DNA from: Roseospira marina
Lineage (GTDB): Bacteria; Pseudomonadota; Alphaproteobacteria; Rhodospirillales; Rhodospirillaceae
Assembly: GCF_014197855.1 (NCBI RefSeq)
Contig: NZ_JACIGJ010000002.1
Location: 368,389-432,388 of the forward strand
Reading direction: 5' to 3'
DNA: 64,000 nt
Part shown: in pieces, positions 1 to 9,190 of the stretch
How positions within the stretch are numbered: the first letter of the stretch is position 1
Layout of the letters: the number at the start of each line of letters is the position of its first letter
The notes under the pieces: generated by a model
Told to the model about the DNA's origin: nothing
Databases searched by the model: none
The model's input: the letters and a program-made list of their open reading frames with translations, nothing else
Position numbers and translations under genes: made by a program

Positions 1-1
1 C

Positions 2-682
2 GTCGGTCTGCGCTCGTACATGCTTCGGGTCTACAACCTGATGGCGTCCGGCCTGCTGCTGTCGGGCATCGTGGCCGTAATGATCGATGTCGTGCCCGTG
101 TTCCGGGATCTGTTCTACGTCACCCAGGGTGGCCAGATGGTCGGCCTGACCCTGCTGGGCACCCTGGCGATGTGGTCACCGCTGATTGTCTTGTTCGGTG
201 CCATGTTCATGATGCGCTCGGCCAGCGCCGCCATGGTTCAGAGCATGTACTGGCTGTTCGTGGCGCTCCAGGGCGTCGGCCTGTCGGTGCTGCTGCAGAT
301 CTACACCGACGCCAGTGTGGTGCGGGTGTTCTTCATCACCGCCGCTGCCTTCGCCGGGCTGAGCCTGTATGGCTACACGACCAAGCGCAACCTGTCGGGT
401 ATGGCCAGCTTCCTGGTCATGGGCCTTATCGGGATCCTGATCGCGGCCGTCGTGAACCTCTTCATCGCCAGCAGCATGCTGCAGTTCATCATCAGCGCCG
501 CGGGCGTGCTGGTGTTCGCAGGCCTCACCGCCTACGACACCCAGCGCATCAAGGAAGAGTACAGCGCGACCATGGACCGCGAGACCATGTCCAAGTCCGC
601 GACCTGGGGCGCCCTGTCGTTGTACATCAACTTCATCAACCTGCTTCAGTTCCTGCTGTACTTCCTCGGCAACCGCGAATAG
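2..682 (+). CDS. Bax inhibitor-1/YccA family membrane protein (5' truncated)
   Basis: The reading frame is open to the left window edge. The first in-frame ATG at 20 sits inside a conserved stretch (LRSYMLRVYN) that is normally internal in alphaproteobacterial members, so the true start is probably upstream. About seven hydrophobic segments follow, with the family's C-terminal signature around TAYDTQRIKEEY and a final membrane segment ending LLYFLGNRE. Members are inner-membrane proteins linked to stress resistance, ion leak or FtsH-associated quality control; the exact role here is not determinable. A strong terminator follows, so this is the last gene of its transcript. Confidence 0.9.
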   Translation, partial: VGLRSYMLRVYNLMASGLLLSGIVAVMIDVVPVFRDLFYVTQGGQMVGLTLLGTLAMWSPLIVLFGAMFMMRSASAAMVQSMYWLFVALQGVGLSVLLQIYTDASVVRVFFITAAAFAGLSLYGYTTKRNLSGMASFLVMGLIGILIAAVVNLFIASSMLQFIISAAGVLVFAGLTAYDTQRIKEEYSATMDRETMSKSATWGALSLYINFINLLQFLLYFLGNRE

Positions 683-738
683 GAACGGCCATCGGGTCGG
701 CCCCGCGTCCGGAGTGTGGCGCGGGGCACACGAAGACA

Positions 739-769
739 GGGCTTCGGACATCCGTCCGGAGCCCTTTTT
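739..769 (+). terminator. Rho-independent terminator after the BI-1 gene
   Basis: A 10-bp stem (GGGCTTCGGA with TCCGGAGCCC, one G-T pair) closes a six-base loop and is followed by TTTTT at 765-769. Confidence 0.8.
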
Positions 770-862
770 CTATGCCGGTCTACGTTGAGGGGGAGAGAGG
801 ATGATCGGCGTGTCAGCCCCGTGCAGGGGCCCCGCCCCGCTGGAGCGAGGGCCGGTCGGCCT

Positions 863-901
863 TACCAGCCTGCGGTGCGTTGGCCTCACCGCAGGCTGGT
901 A
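863..901. repeat. Palindromic element, copy 1
   Basis: A 15-bp perfect inverted repeat, TACCAGCCTGCGGTG with CACCGCAGGCTGGTA, closes a nine-base loop. It touches the stop codon of the leftward gene at 902 and may end that transcript, although no T-run follows. The core arms and the loop, read on the minus strand, recur at 21908-21942, so this is a repeated element and not a one-off terminator. Confidence 0.7.
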
Positions 902-1807
902 TTACAGCCCGTCCTTGGCGATCCCGGCCATCAGCTTGCGAGCGACCTCGCCGGCGCCCATGTCCTCCAGGATCATGAAATAGCCCTGGGCCACGCTGGC
1001 CTTCATGGCCGGCAAGGTGGAGGTCGGGTCGTTGTACAGCATGGCGCGCGCCTGATTCAGGTCGTGCAGGGAGAGCGCGAACTTCTCCAGGTACTTGGCC
1101 TTCAGGTCCTCCACGCCGGCGCGGGCCCGCTTGACGTCGCCACGCAGGGTGTCGCGCTCGGCCCGGGCCGCGTCCGCGATGCGGCGGGCTTCGTCGCGTT
1201 CCGCTTCCACCCTGGCCAGCACCACGCGCGCTGCTTCCAGATCCTCGCGGGCGCGGGCCAGGTCCGCGTTCATGCCCGCCTGCCGCCGCTCCCGATCGAC
1301 CAGGATACGGTTCATGCGTCCCATCGCCGCGCGCTGATCGCGCAACGCACCAAGCGCCTCGGCCATGCGTTGGTTGAGCGCACGCAGATCGCGCCGCGTC
1401 TCCGCCATCATGGCCGCGTCGTCCAGGCCGCCAGCGGCCGCAATGGCCTTGATGCGCCGGAAGGTGCGGACATACCCCCCGATCAGGGCGGCCTGCACCG
1501 GCAGCCCCACGATTAACCCGGCCGCCGAAAGACGCGCGCGCCCCGGCCGATCCACCGCCAGCGCCGCGATCGCCTGTTCAATCGCGGTATCCAGAGCATC
1601 GTCCGCCACGGCGGCGGTCAAATGAACCCAGGTGCGGATCACATCGGGCTCGCGCGGGTCCCCGAGGGGACGCGCCGCCCCCTCCTCCGTCTCCAGCATG
1701 CCATCCAGCGCCGCCGCGAGACTCTCCACCGGCATGCCGGCGGATGCCGATGGGTCCCTCCCCGACGCCCCCCCGGGGCCGGGCGCCGGGTCAGCCTGCG
1801 TCGCCAT
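902..1807 (-). CDS. Coiled-coil protein of unknown function
   Basis: The product has 301 residues. The N-terminal 30 residues are rich in Pro, Gly and Ala, residues about 55-125 look helical, and residues about 135-245 form a long charged coiled coil rich in Arg, Glu and Ala. The last 50 residues (LHDLNQARAMLYNDPTSTLPAMKAS) are more ordered. No signal peptide or membrane segment is seen. The ATG overlaps the end of the upstream gene by 17 bases, so the two are probably translationally coupled and may act together. I do not recognise the family; a structural or regulatory role is only inference. Confidence 0.65.
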   Translation of the reverse strand: MATQADPAPGPGGASGRDPSASAGMPVESLAAALDGMLETEEGAARPLGDPREPDVIRTWVHLTAAVADDALDTAIEQAIAALAVDRPGRARLSAAGLIVGLPVQAALIGGYVRTFRRIKAIAAAGGLDDAAMMAETRRDLRALNQRMAEALGALRDQRAAMGRMNRILVDRERRQAGMNADLARAREDLEAARVVLARVEAERDEARRIADAARAERDTLRGDVKRARAGVEDLKAKYLEKFALSLHDLNQARAMLYNDPTSTLPAMKASVAQGYFMILEDMGAGEVARKLMAGIAKDGL

Positions 1808-2207
1808 GGTTGCTTCTCCGGGCGCGCGTCACCTCGCTCTCCAACTCGGCAATATAGCGGGACGCCTGATCGAGCAGATCGTTGAGCCGACGGTTCTCAT
1901 GGCGGAGCTGGGCGACGATCCGGCTGGCGTACAGGGCATGCTGCAGCGGATCGGACACCTCCGCAGCCTCCGTGCCGAGGGTGCGCCGGGCCGGCACATC
2001 GGCGTGCGGCGCCCCGTCGCGCGCCGCCGGTGCGCGATTGACGGTGACGGTCAGGCTGCCGCCCAGAACATCGTCGATGGAGCCGCCGGCATCCTCCAGG
2101 TGAGCACGCGCGCGATCGAGCGCGCTCAGCGCCTCGGCGCCATCGGCACGCAGGGCCAGAGCCATGATCTTGCGAAACCGCTCGCGATCAAAGCGGGACC
2201 AGTCCAT
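1791..2207 (-). CDS. Small hypothetical protein, possibly DUF2786-like at its N-terminus
   Basis: The product has 138 residues. The first 35 residues (FRKIMALALRADGAEALSALDRAR) resemble the helical ageing-counter style of DUF2786 starts, but only weakly. The C-terminal half is an amphipathic helix or coiled coil (LRHENRRLNDLLDQASRYIAELESEV). It is the first gene of a two-gene leftward operon and overlaps the next gene by 17 bases. Shared coiled-coil character suggests that the two products may bind each other; this is inference. Confidence 0.6.
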   Translation of the reverse strand: MDWSRFDRERFRKIMALALRADGAEALSALDRARAHLEDAGGSIDDVLGGSLTVTVNRAPAARDGAPHADVPARRTLGTEAAEVSDPLQHALYASRIVAQLRHENRRLNDLLDQASRYIAELESEVTRARRSNHGDAG

Positions 2208-2471
2208 TCACTCACCACGATTATTGGAAGTCCTGGTCATCGGTGTCCCCAAGACAGACCCAAGGACACGCCCTGGAACCACCCCAACACCACACGCCCA
2301 TTCTGACCGATCCCGGTCCCGGCGTCGAGGGGAGCCAGCCCCATGTCGGGGCTATCGGGCGCGAACCCAAGAGGCTGGCGCCGCCGATCCCACTACCGCG
2401 TCACGCCAAGAGGCCCCGGGCCGGAGCCGGGGCCGTCAACCCTGTCGTGGGGGGCCGTTCGGTTCGGGCCC

Positions 2472-4160
2472 TCAATCCTGGCGCACACGGGCCAGGAAGC
2501 GGTTTACCTCTTGGGTCAGCGTGTCGGCGTTGCCGGCCAGATCGCCGGCGGCGCCCTGGACGTCGGAGGAGGCCCGACCGGCGTCCTCGGCGCCGGCGCT
2601 GACGCGCTGGATCGTCTGCGTCACATCCTGGGCGGCGTGGGCGGTTTGCTCGACGTTGTGGGCGATCTCGCGGGTGGCGGCGGACTGCTGCTCCACGGCG
2701 GCGGCGATGGACTGGCTGATCTCGGCGATCTGACGCACCACCGCGCCGATGCCCTGCACGGCGGTCACGGCGCTCTGTGTTTCACTCTGGACGCCACGGA
2801 TCCGGCCGGCGATGTCATCGGTGGCGCGGCCGGTCTGGGTCGCCAGGGTCTTGACCTCGTTGGCGACCACGGCGAAGCCCTTGCCCGCGTCGCCGGCGCG
2901 CGCGGCCTCGATGGTCGCATTAAGCGCCAGCAAGTTGGTCTGCTCCGCGATATCGGTGATGAGCTTGACGACTTCGTCGATTTCCTTGGCCGAGGTGCTG
3001 AGGCCATCGATCTGCCGGTTGGCCTCGTCGACCTTCGTCGTGGCGTCCGCCGCGATCGCACTGCTTTGCGTGGCTTGGCGACTGATTTCCTGGATGGAGC
3101 TCGACAGCTCCTCCGACGCCGCACTGACGGTCTGAATGCCCGCGCTGGCCTGTTCCGCCGCCGCCGCGACGCTGGCCGCCTGCGCGCCCGTCCGATCGGC
3201 GATCGCGGCCATGCGCTCGGCGGTGGCCTGCAACTGTGTCGCCGCACTGGATACGGTGGCGACGACACCGCCGACAGCGCCCTCGAAATCGTCGGCCACA
3301 TTCAGCATCAGGCGGCGATGCTCGGCTTCGGCCTCGCGCTCCGCCTGCGCCTGTTCGGCCCTCAGGCGCTCCATGTCCCTGGCGTTTTCCTTGAAGACCT
3401 GGACGGCGCCGGCCATGGCGCCGATCTCGTCACGGCGACCGGTATCCGGCACCTGGATGTCGAGGTTGCCGCCTGCGAGCGTCGTCATCGTGGACGTGAG
3501 GTTCTTCAACGGGGCGGTGATGCCGTGCAGGACGAGATAGGCCGCGATCGCCGACACCAGCAGGGCCGCCAGCGCAATCCCGGCCAGCTGCAGGGTATTT
3601 TCGAACGCTTTCTCGGAAACGCTGCTGACGTAGACGCCCGTGCCGATCGCCCATTGCCAAGGCGCGAACCCCGCCGTCCAGGACACTTTTTCTTCCGGCG
3701 TTGTGGATCCGGCACGCGGGAAGCTATAGGTCATCGTGCCCCCTCCGGCACGGGCCGTGGCGGCAGCCTCCGCCACGAGGCTCTTCCCGTCCGAATCGGT
3801 AAGATCGAGCTTGTTTTTGCCCTCCCATTCCGGTTTTGGGGCGAGGGCAAGGCACACGCCGGACCAATCGTAGACGAAAACGTATTCTTCCCCGTTTTGG
3901 TACCGGATACTACGAACGGCGTCCAAGGCTGCGGTTTTGGCTTCCGCTTCTGTGAGCTCGCCCTGTTGTGAACGCTCATAGTAGTTTTCGACGATGGAGA
4001 GCGCCGTTTCCGCGACGCTGCGAACTTGCTGCGTACGTTCTTCCATGAGGTGTTGGTGATTCGACTGCACTGCGAAGGCAATGGCGAAAACAAGACCAAG
4101 CCAAGCCAATGCAACCGGGAACCATATCTTCTTCGTAATTTTAATGTTATTCAGAGACAT
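2472..4160 (-). CDS. Methyl-accepting chemotaxis protein with periplasmic Cache domain
   Basis: The product has 562 residues from the ATG at 4160, chosen because AGAGGTGG lies eight bases upstream; an in-frame GTG at 4172 is less likely. An N-terminal membrane segment (residues about 8-30) is followed by a periplasmic single-Cache domain with GEEYVFVYDW and the WAIGTGVYV end. A second membrane segment lies near 190-212, then a HAMP linker and a signalling domain with the hairpin tip around EQTNLLALNATIEAARAGDAGKGFAVVANEVK. It should sense small ligands, often organic acids for this Cache type, and control CheA. No CheBR pentapeptide tail is visible. No other che genes lie nearby. Confidence 0.93.
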   Translation of the reverse strand: MSLNNIKITKKIWFPVALAWLGLVFAIAFAVQSNHQHLMEERTQQVRSVAETALSIVENYYERSQQGELTEAEAKTAALDAVRSIRYQNGEEYVFVYDWSGVCLALAPKPEWEGKNKLDLTDSDGKSLVAEAAATARAGGGTMTYSFPRAGSTTPEEKVSWTAGFAPWQWAIGTGVYVSSVSEKAFENTLQLAGIALAALLVSAIAAYLVLHGITAPLKNLTSTMTTLAGGNLDIQVPDTGRRDEIGAMAGAVQVFKENARDMERLRAEQAQAEREAEAEHRRLMLNVADDFEGAVGGVVATVSSAATQLQATAERMAAIADRTGAQAASVAAAAEQASAGIQTVSAASEELSSSIQEISRQATQSSAIAADATTKVDEANRQIDGLSTSAKEIDEVVKLITDIAEQTNLLALNATIEAARAGDAGKGFAVVANEVKTLATQTGRATDDIAGRIRGVQSETQSAVTAVQGIGAVVRQIAEISQSIAAAVEQQSAATREIAHNVEQTAHAAQDVTQTIQRVSAGAEDAGRASSDVQGAAGDLAGNADTLTQEVNRFLARVRQD

Positions 4161-4577
4161 CGAATCTACCACCTCTTATCAGCACAAACCTCGGCCGACA
4201 ACGCGCCGCATCCAACAGTATTGCACGAATCACCGCATACACCGAGTCTATTTGTGCCTTATATTGACGCAAAATTACGCCTTAATTCACTTGGTGGGCT
4301 GCGTTTTTTAATCTTTTTGTTGATATTAATGTTTCTGTCTACAATTCAAGATCTGGCGCTCGGGCGGGGCGGTCGTATTTCCACTTAAGAACATGACAGC
4401 AACAATGTGTTCTAAGGTCCATTCAATAATAAAAGACGACGGACTCAGAGGGACGCGCCAGACATTCCGGCAACCATACGTTCATGCAAATCGCAGAGTA
4501 TTTTTACGGTGCGCTGGATTAAAGGTCCCCCGACCCCTTCGGCTGCATTGGTGTTGCGCGTTAACGCAAAGCAGGGA
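4161..4577. other. AT-rich intergenic region, no gene seen
   Basis: This 417-base gap separates two leftward genes. Bases 4190-4400 are much richer in A and T than their surroundings and probably hold the promoter of the chemoreceptor gene. No convincing open frame or RNA gene is visible. Confidence 0.5.
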
Positions 4578-5282
4578 TCAAAATACGGGGCGATCAGGAA
4601 AGCACAACTCATGGCGGGCACGCCATTCCGGCCCGACGTAGTTGACGATCAGCGACCGGCGGGCGCCCGCGATGGGGCGTCGGGAAAAGCCGTGCCATGT
4701 GTCGGACCCAGGCACAAAGATCAGGGCCGTGTTGGCCGCGAAGGGCTGGCGCAGCGGCGGTCCGGCCGGATCCGCATAGAAATCCGTACCCCAGTCGGCC
4801 GCGTCCGTCCCCGTCGATATCGGCACCAGCATGGTGAAGCGCTTCACGCCGATGTCGGTGTGCGGCTCCAGCCAGAATCCATCCCTATCGACCGCGTATT
4901 CGATGCGCAAAAAGCTGCCCGACAGGTCCACGCCGCACAGGCGTTCAATGGCCTCAGCGGTGCGCCGGTCCTGAAGGCTTTCGGCGACCGCGCGGCATGC
5001 TGAGTGGTCAGCTTGGCGTGCCGGGTCGAAATAGGCCCGCGCCGCGTTGTTTTCCTCCCGGCGGCCCAGTTGGTAGGTCAGGGGAGACACGGCGAACGGC
5101 AGCGTCTCCAGCGCGTCGGCCACGCCGTCGGGCCAGAGGCCGGTCACTCGCCAGTGGCGGAACGGATCGGTGTGTTCGCGCGCGCCCGCCAGGGCAGCGA
5201 CGAGGGCGTTCGTAACCGTCTCGGCATCGGCACCCGTCTCGGCCTCCGTCTCGGCCTCCGGTGCAAGATCTCCGCCGCTCAT
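4578..5282 (-). CDS. 2-oxoglutarate/Fe(II)-dependent oxygenase family protein
   Basis: The product has 234 residues. The iron-binding facial triad is visible as H141-x-D143 (EPHTDIG) and H197 (DTWHGF), and R208 or R209 in the following GARRSLIVNYV strand fits the 2-oxoglutarate salt bridge. The core therefore looks catalytically complete. The N-terminal 30 residues are low-complexity Glu/Ala/Thr. Members hydroxylate proteins, lipids or small metabolites; the substrate cannot be inferred. The gene stands alone between AT-rich DNA and the divergent acyl-CoA dehydrogenase gene. Confidence 0.8.
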   Translation of the reverse strand: MSGGDLAPEAETEAETGADAETVTNALVAALAGAREHTDPFRHWRVTGLWPDGVADALETLPFAVSPLTYQLGRREENNAARAYFDPARQADHSACRAVAESLQDRRTAEAIERLCGVDLSGSFLRIEYAVDRDGFWLEPHTDIGVKRFTMLVPISTGTDAADWGTDFYADPAGPPLRQPFAANTALIFVPGSDTWHGFSRRPIAGARRSLIVNYVGPEWRARHELCFPDRPVF

Positions 5283-5503
5283 CGGACTCCCTCCGTCTCC
5301 TGTGACGCGATGCCGTCCGGTGGCGCCGCGCGCGTGTTACATCTGCGTTGCCACGTGGTGCGGGCCATCGACCACGTCAATCCATGCCATCAAACGGTCC
5401 GCCTGGACCGATGGCGTCCGGATGGGCATGCTGCGCGTCGGTTGCTGGCGCCTGCCGCCACGCTCTCCGTCGTCTGCCTCTCTGCCGAGAAGGACCGCCG
5501 CCC

Positions 5504-6712
5504 ATGACCGCCGCAGCCCGCCCGTCGAATGAGCCCCTCTCGAACTGGGACGACATCCTCGACCTGGACGACCAGTTGAGCGAAGACGAACGCATGGTGC
5601 GCGACAGCGCCCGCGCCTATTGCCAGGACCGCTTGATGCCGCGCGTGCTGTCCGCCAACCGCGAGGAGCGGTTCGACCGCGAGATCATGACGGAGATGGG
5701 TGAACTCGGCCTGCTTGGGCCCACGATCCCGGAGGCCTACGGCGGAGCCGGAGTCAACCACGTCGCCTACGGCCTGATCGCCCGCGAGATCGAGCGGGTG
5801 GACAGCGGCTATCGCTCGGCGATGAGCGTGCAGTCCTCGTTGGTGATGCACCCCATCCAGGCCTACGGGACCCACGAGCAGAAGATGCGGTGGCTGCCCC
5901 GGCTGGCGACGGGCGAACTGGTCGGCTGCTTCGGGCTGACCGAGCCGGACCATGGTTCCGATCCCGGCGGCATGGTCACCCGGGCGGTCCGCGTCGACGG
6001 CGGCTATCGCCTGACCGGCGCCAAAATGTGGATCACCAACAGCCCCATCGCCGATGTGGCGGTCGTCTGGGCGAAGTCCGAAGCGCATGACGGCCGGATC
6101 AAGGGATTCCTGGTGGAACGGGGCATGCGTGGCTTCTCGACGCCGAAGATCGAGGGCAAATTCTCCCTCCGCGCCTCGGTGACCGGCGAGATCGTGCTGG
6201 ATGGGGTCGAGGTCCCAGAGGAGAACCTGCTGCCCGGCGCTGTCGGCCTCGGCGGCCCATTCGGATGCCTGAACAAGGCGCGGTATGGCATTGCATGGGG
6301 AACCCTGGGCGCCGCCGAATTCTGCTGGCACGCGGCCCGCGGCTATACCCTGGAGCGCAAACAGTTCGGCCGGCCCCTCGCCGCCACACAGTTGATTCAG
6401 AAAAAGCTGGCCGACATGCAGACCGAAATCACCCTCGGGTTGCAGGGCGTTCTGCGACTGGGGCGCCTCATCGATGACGGACGGGCCGCGCCGGAAGCGA
6501 TTTCGCTCATGAAACGGAACAATTGCGGCAAAGCCCTCGATATCGCCCGGGTTGCCCGCGACATGCACGGCGGCAACGGCATCATGGACGAGTACCACGT
6601 GATCCGGCACGCCATGAACCTGGAAACCGTGAACACCTATGAGGGCACGCACGACATTCATGCGTTGATTCTGGGGCGAGCGCAGACGGGATTACAGGCC
6701 TTCACGGGGTAA
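5504..6712 (+). CDS. gcdH: Glutaryl-CoA dehydrogenase
   Basis: The product has 402 residues. It oxidatively decarboxylates glutaryl-CoA to crotonyl-CoA with FAD, passing electrons to electron transfer flavoprotein in lysine/tryptophan breakdown. The sequence shows the acyl-CoA dehydrogenase N-terminal helical domain, the middle-domain signature [16 protein letters not shown] and [12 protein letters not shown], and the C-terminal domain with [25 protein letters not shown]. The catalytic Glu is E380 in [20 protein letters not shown], and the Arg-rich pocket typical of this subfamily is present. The ATG at 5504 matches the normal N-terminus; an upstream in-frame start at 5348 would add unrelated residues. 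The gene is monocistronic here. Confidence 0.95.
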   Translation: MTAAARPSNEPLSNWDDILDLDDQLSEDERMVRDSARAYCQDRLMPRVLSANREERFDREIMTEMGELGLLGPTIPEAYGGAGVNHVAYGLIAREIERVDSGYRSAMSVQSSLVMHPIQAYGTHEQKMRWLPRLATGELVGCFGLTEPDHGSDPGGMVTRAVRVDGGYRLTGAKMWITNSPIADVAVVWAKSEAHDGRIKGFLVERGMRGFSTPKIEGKFSLRASVTGEIVLDGVEVPEENLLPGAVGLGGPFGCLNKARYGIAWGTLGAAEFCWHAARGYTLERKQFGRPLAATQLIQKKLADMQTEITLGLQGVLRLGRLIDDGRAAPEAISLMKRNNCGKALDIARVARDMHGGNGIMDEYHVIRHAMNLETVNTYEGTHDIHALILGRAQTGLQAFTG

Positions 6713-6834
6713 ATCCCCGCCGCGCGAAGCCGGGCATGGTGTCAGAACCGCCAGCCCGGCGCCGAATGCGGTTGCGGCCCGAATTGTCTGTGGCATGATG
6801 GCGCGAGAATCGTTCACGCGAGTTGCGCCATATT

Positions 6835-7914
6835 ATGACACCGACGACCGACATCGCGAATCAGACTGGAACCGGCGGGCCGGGGCAAGGCCCGATGCCC
6901 GATAAGGTTGCGTTGGAGCATGTCTTCTTTCGCAAGGTCGATGAACTCTATTTTCGCCTGGAGCACGGAACCGAGGTGCCCCTCGCCCTCGTCCGCCTCG
7001 GTGACGAAGAGTTGAGCCTGCCCCTGTCCGGCATTCAACGGGAATTCCAGATCGATCCGGCCAGCCCGGACGGTGTCATGCTGGCCCTGCTGTCGAAGGG
7101 CCTCAGGTTCGTCAAGGGCTTGCGGGTCGGGGACCCGATTCCGAAAGAGGTGACCACCGGCGATGCCTCGTGGGAGCCGAAGGAGAAGCATCGCCAGATC
7201 GCCTATCACCGCCTGGCCATGCAGCTCCTGGGCTGGCTGTCCGGGGACGAGCACGTCATCTCCAACCCCGACGAACTGTTGCAGGTGGCCGGCGATCCGA
7301 ACTTCCGCCGCCGGGTCAACGATGCGTTCGCCGAAGCCGCGCGCGCCCTGAAGCTGCCGAATAAGGAAGCGGTCACAGAGCTGATCCAGGATCTGTCGAA
7401 GGAACTGGCGTATATCGAGGCGTTGCGCGACGACTTCCATGCGATTGAGCGCATGCAGCGCAAAACCGAGGTGCTCCGCAGCCTCTACCGGGATGAGCAC
7501 TCCCAGCTTGAGACGGCCAACTCGCTGATTCGCTTGGTGTCCCTCGCGGTCACGGACTTCGCCGAGAAGTTCGAGAACGTGGATGCGCAGACCGGCGAGA
7601 TCATGGCGGCGCTGCGCAATCTGGACACCGTCAAAGCCTACCTGCGCAAACACCGCAACGATCTGCGGACCCGCCTGGTCGTGTGGCAGGATCTGGTGGC
7701 GAAGTGGCAGGACCACACGATGAAGCCGGGACGAGCGACCGAGGATCTGATGGGGGAAACCTATCGATTCCTGGCGCCACGCTACATGCCCGTGGATGAG
7801 TGGGTCATGATGACGCGCCTCCAAGACCCGTCGATGAAAAAGAAGGCGCCGGAGATCAAAATCCGCAAGGACAAGGAAATCAAATATATGGGCGGCCGCA
7901 TGAACTGGAGCTGA
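6835..7914 (+). CDS. Conserved hypothetical cytosolic protein
   Basis: The product has 359 residues from the ATG at 6835; a TTG at 6823 is an alternative. It begins with a disordered Gly/Pro/Thr stretch, then VFFRKVDELYFRLEHG. Residues about 150-290 are almost wholly helical and rich in charged residues (DLSKELAYIEALRDDFHAIERMQRK), and the end is basic (KIRKDKEIKYMGGRMNWS). There is no signal peptide, membrane segment or recognised catalytic motif. I do not recognise the family. It stands alone between gcdH and the complex I subunit gene. Confidence 0.75.
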   Translation: MTPTTDIANQTGTGGPGQGPMPDKVALEHVFFRKVDELYFRLEHGTEVPLALVRLGDEELSLPLSGIQREFQIDPASPDGVMLALLSKGLRFVKGLRVGDPIPKEVTTGDASWEPKEKHRQIAYHRLAMQLLGWLSGDEHVISNPDELLQVAGDPNFRRRVNDAFAEAARALKLPNKEAVTELIQDLSKELAYIEALRDDFHAIERMQRKTEVLRSLYRDEHSQLETANSLIRLVSLAVTDFAEKFENVDAQTGEIMAALRNLDTVKAYLRKHRNDLRTRLVVWQDLVAKWQDHTMKPGRATEDLMGETYRFLAPRYMPVDEWVMMTRLQDPSMKKKAPEIKIRKDKEIKYMGGRMNWS

Positions 7915-8110
7915 CCGTGCATCGCGCGCCGCCCAGCGTTATACGTTAGACATGCGCGGGCCACCATGGGATACGCCCTCGCTGACGGCCCCACGGTCCC
8001 CGCGTTAGGCACGCCAACGGTCCACTGCAGAGACCTACACCCGGACCAAGCCCCTGGGGCCCCATGCCGGGCGTGCTAGCCTTACGTCCCGCTTAGCCGC
8101 CCCCGGGGCG

Positions 8111-8410
8111 TCAATACACCTTATTGTAGGCGAAGTTGTCCGCGTAGCTCTTGGGCCGGCGCGTGCGGGTCACGGGCGACTGCACCCGTGGCGTCCAGCC
8201 ATTGCGCCGGGCGTGCGCGATCGCCTCCTCCTTGGTCGGGAAGGTCATGCGGAGCTGGTTCACCGTGTCGCCATCGCCGACCCAGCCCATCAGCGCATCG
8301 TTGTGCTGGGCGCGGTCGGGTTCGAACACCAGAACCCAACGCCGAGAGTTGCCGCGTCCGGACTGCATGGCTGACTTGGCCGGCTGAAAAATGCGAACGG
8401 TCTTGGTCAT
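8111..8410 (-). CDS. NDUFS4-like accessory subunit of respiratory complex I
   Basis: The product has 99 residues and belongs to the ETC complex I conserved-region family, the bacterial relative of mitochondrial NDUFS4 and common in Alphaproteobacteria. Visible signature segments are RIFQPAKSAMQSGRGNSRRWVLVFEP, MGWVGDGDT, QLRMTFPTKEEAIAHARRNGW and the C-terminal SYADNFAYNKV. It is expected to bind near the NADH-oxidising arm of complex I on the cytoplasmic face and stabilise assembly. It lies just downstream of tRNA-Pro on the same strand, as often seen in related genomes. Confidence 0.9.
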   Translation of the reverse strand: MTKTVRIFQPAKSAMQSGRGNSRRWVLVFEPDRAQHNDALMGWVGDGDTVNQLRMTFPTKEEAIAHARRNGWTPRVQSPVTRTRRPKSYADNFAYNKVY

Positions 8411-8475
8411 GGCAAGCCTCGGTCAGTCCCTGGGGAATGCGAGTCGTGCACCGTTCCGGCACGCGACGGACAGTA

Positions 8476-8552
8476 TGGTCGGGGCGAGAGGATTCGAACC
8501 TCCGGCTTCTAGCTCCCAAAGCTAGCGCTCTACCAGGCTGAGCTACGCCCCG
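8476..8552 (-). tRNA. tRNA-Pro(TGG)
   Basis: A 77-base tRNA with the 3' CCA encoded at 8476-8478. The acceptor stem is CGGGGCG/CGCCCCG, the D-arm GCTC..GAGC, the anticodon stem CTAGC/GCTAG with loop TTTGGGA, and the T-arm carries GGTTCGAATCC. The anticodon TGG reads proline codons. Confidence 0.95.
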
Positions 8553-9084
8553 AATCGGCTTAAAGAGTTCTGGTATCTAACGATTTCCACGCAAAAGCGC
8601 AAGCGCCTCGCTTGGAAACAGAGGACGAACTTTGCGGGAACGTTGGGGCCGTCGGGAGCACGACTCCCGAAAAAGCCCCGAAGCGTTGGACGCTTCACCG
8701 CAGCGACGAGACCTGAGGACAGGCCAGCCGATCCCCCCAACGAAAACAGCCCGTGTCTATCGGCGCTCGTCCGTCGTTGCGGCCATATCGGATCGGTGGG
8801 GTGTGACCATGGCGATCTACATCAGGCTCCGGTCACGCACCATCAAGACCCCATTTGATCGGATGCGCCACGCACAGTTCGGCGCGGGTGCGACCTCGAT
8901 TCGTGGCGCGAATTCCGCCGTCTGTTGCCGGGGGGAGCCCATCACGCCCACGCGCCCCCGCTCTGACCGGCCGGCACGCATTGGCGCGGTTTTTGGCGGC
9001 ATGCACCGGGGCTTGCAACCGGTCCTGGACCGCCTGGACAGGGCCGAGGACCACCGCGGGCGTCCCACGGCACCGAACGCGACG

Positions 9085-9111
9085 GCGGCGATGAGTCAAA
9101 CTCATCGCCGC
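9085..9111. terminator. 12-bp perfect hairpin, possible terminator
   Basis: GCGGCGATGAGT and ACTCATCGCCGC form a perfect 12-bp stem around a three-base loop (CAA). No T-run follows on either side, so a terminator role is only likely. Confidence 0.4.
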
Positions 9112-9167
9112 TTGGTCGTCCGTCAGCCTGATCGAGCCAAGGCCCCGCGTGGTGGCGTCCGGCGAGC

Positions 9168-9189
9168 GTCCGGCGAGCGTCCGCCGGAC
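9168..9189 (-). terminator. Hairpin immediately after the RTX gene
   Basis: GTCCGGCG and CGCCGGAC form an 8-bp stem that abuts the stop codon at 9191. It lies in a short run of GCGTCCGGCGA direct repeats and has no T-run. Confidence 0.4.
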
Positions 9190-9190
9190 G

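Larger units (their letters stand above)
8553..9190. other. Intergenic region without a convincing gene
   Basis: This 638-base gap separates tRNA-Pro from the end of the leftward RTX gene. Several open frames exist, but they overlap on both strands, lack ribosome-binding sites and look like GC-rich noise. It holds two hairpins, listed separately. Confidence 0.5.

Noticed and set aside
172..1516. Long open frames on the strand opposite to or overlapping the first genes
   Set aside because: They are antisense or shifted-frame readings of GC-rich genes, with no ribosome-binding sites and Arg/Pro-rich nonsense composition.
5390..6661. 423-codon open frame antisense to the glutaryl-CoA dehydrogenase gene
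   Set aside because: It mirrors the codon structure of the real gene and has no protein-like features.
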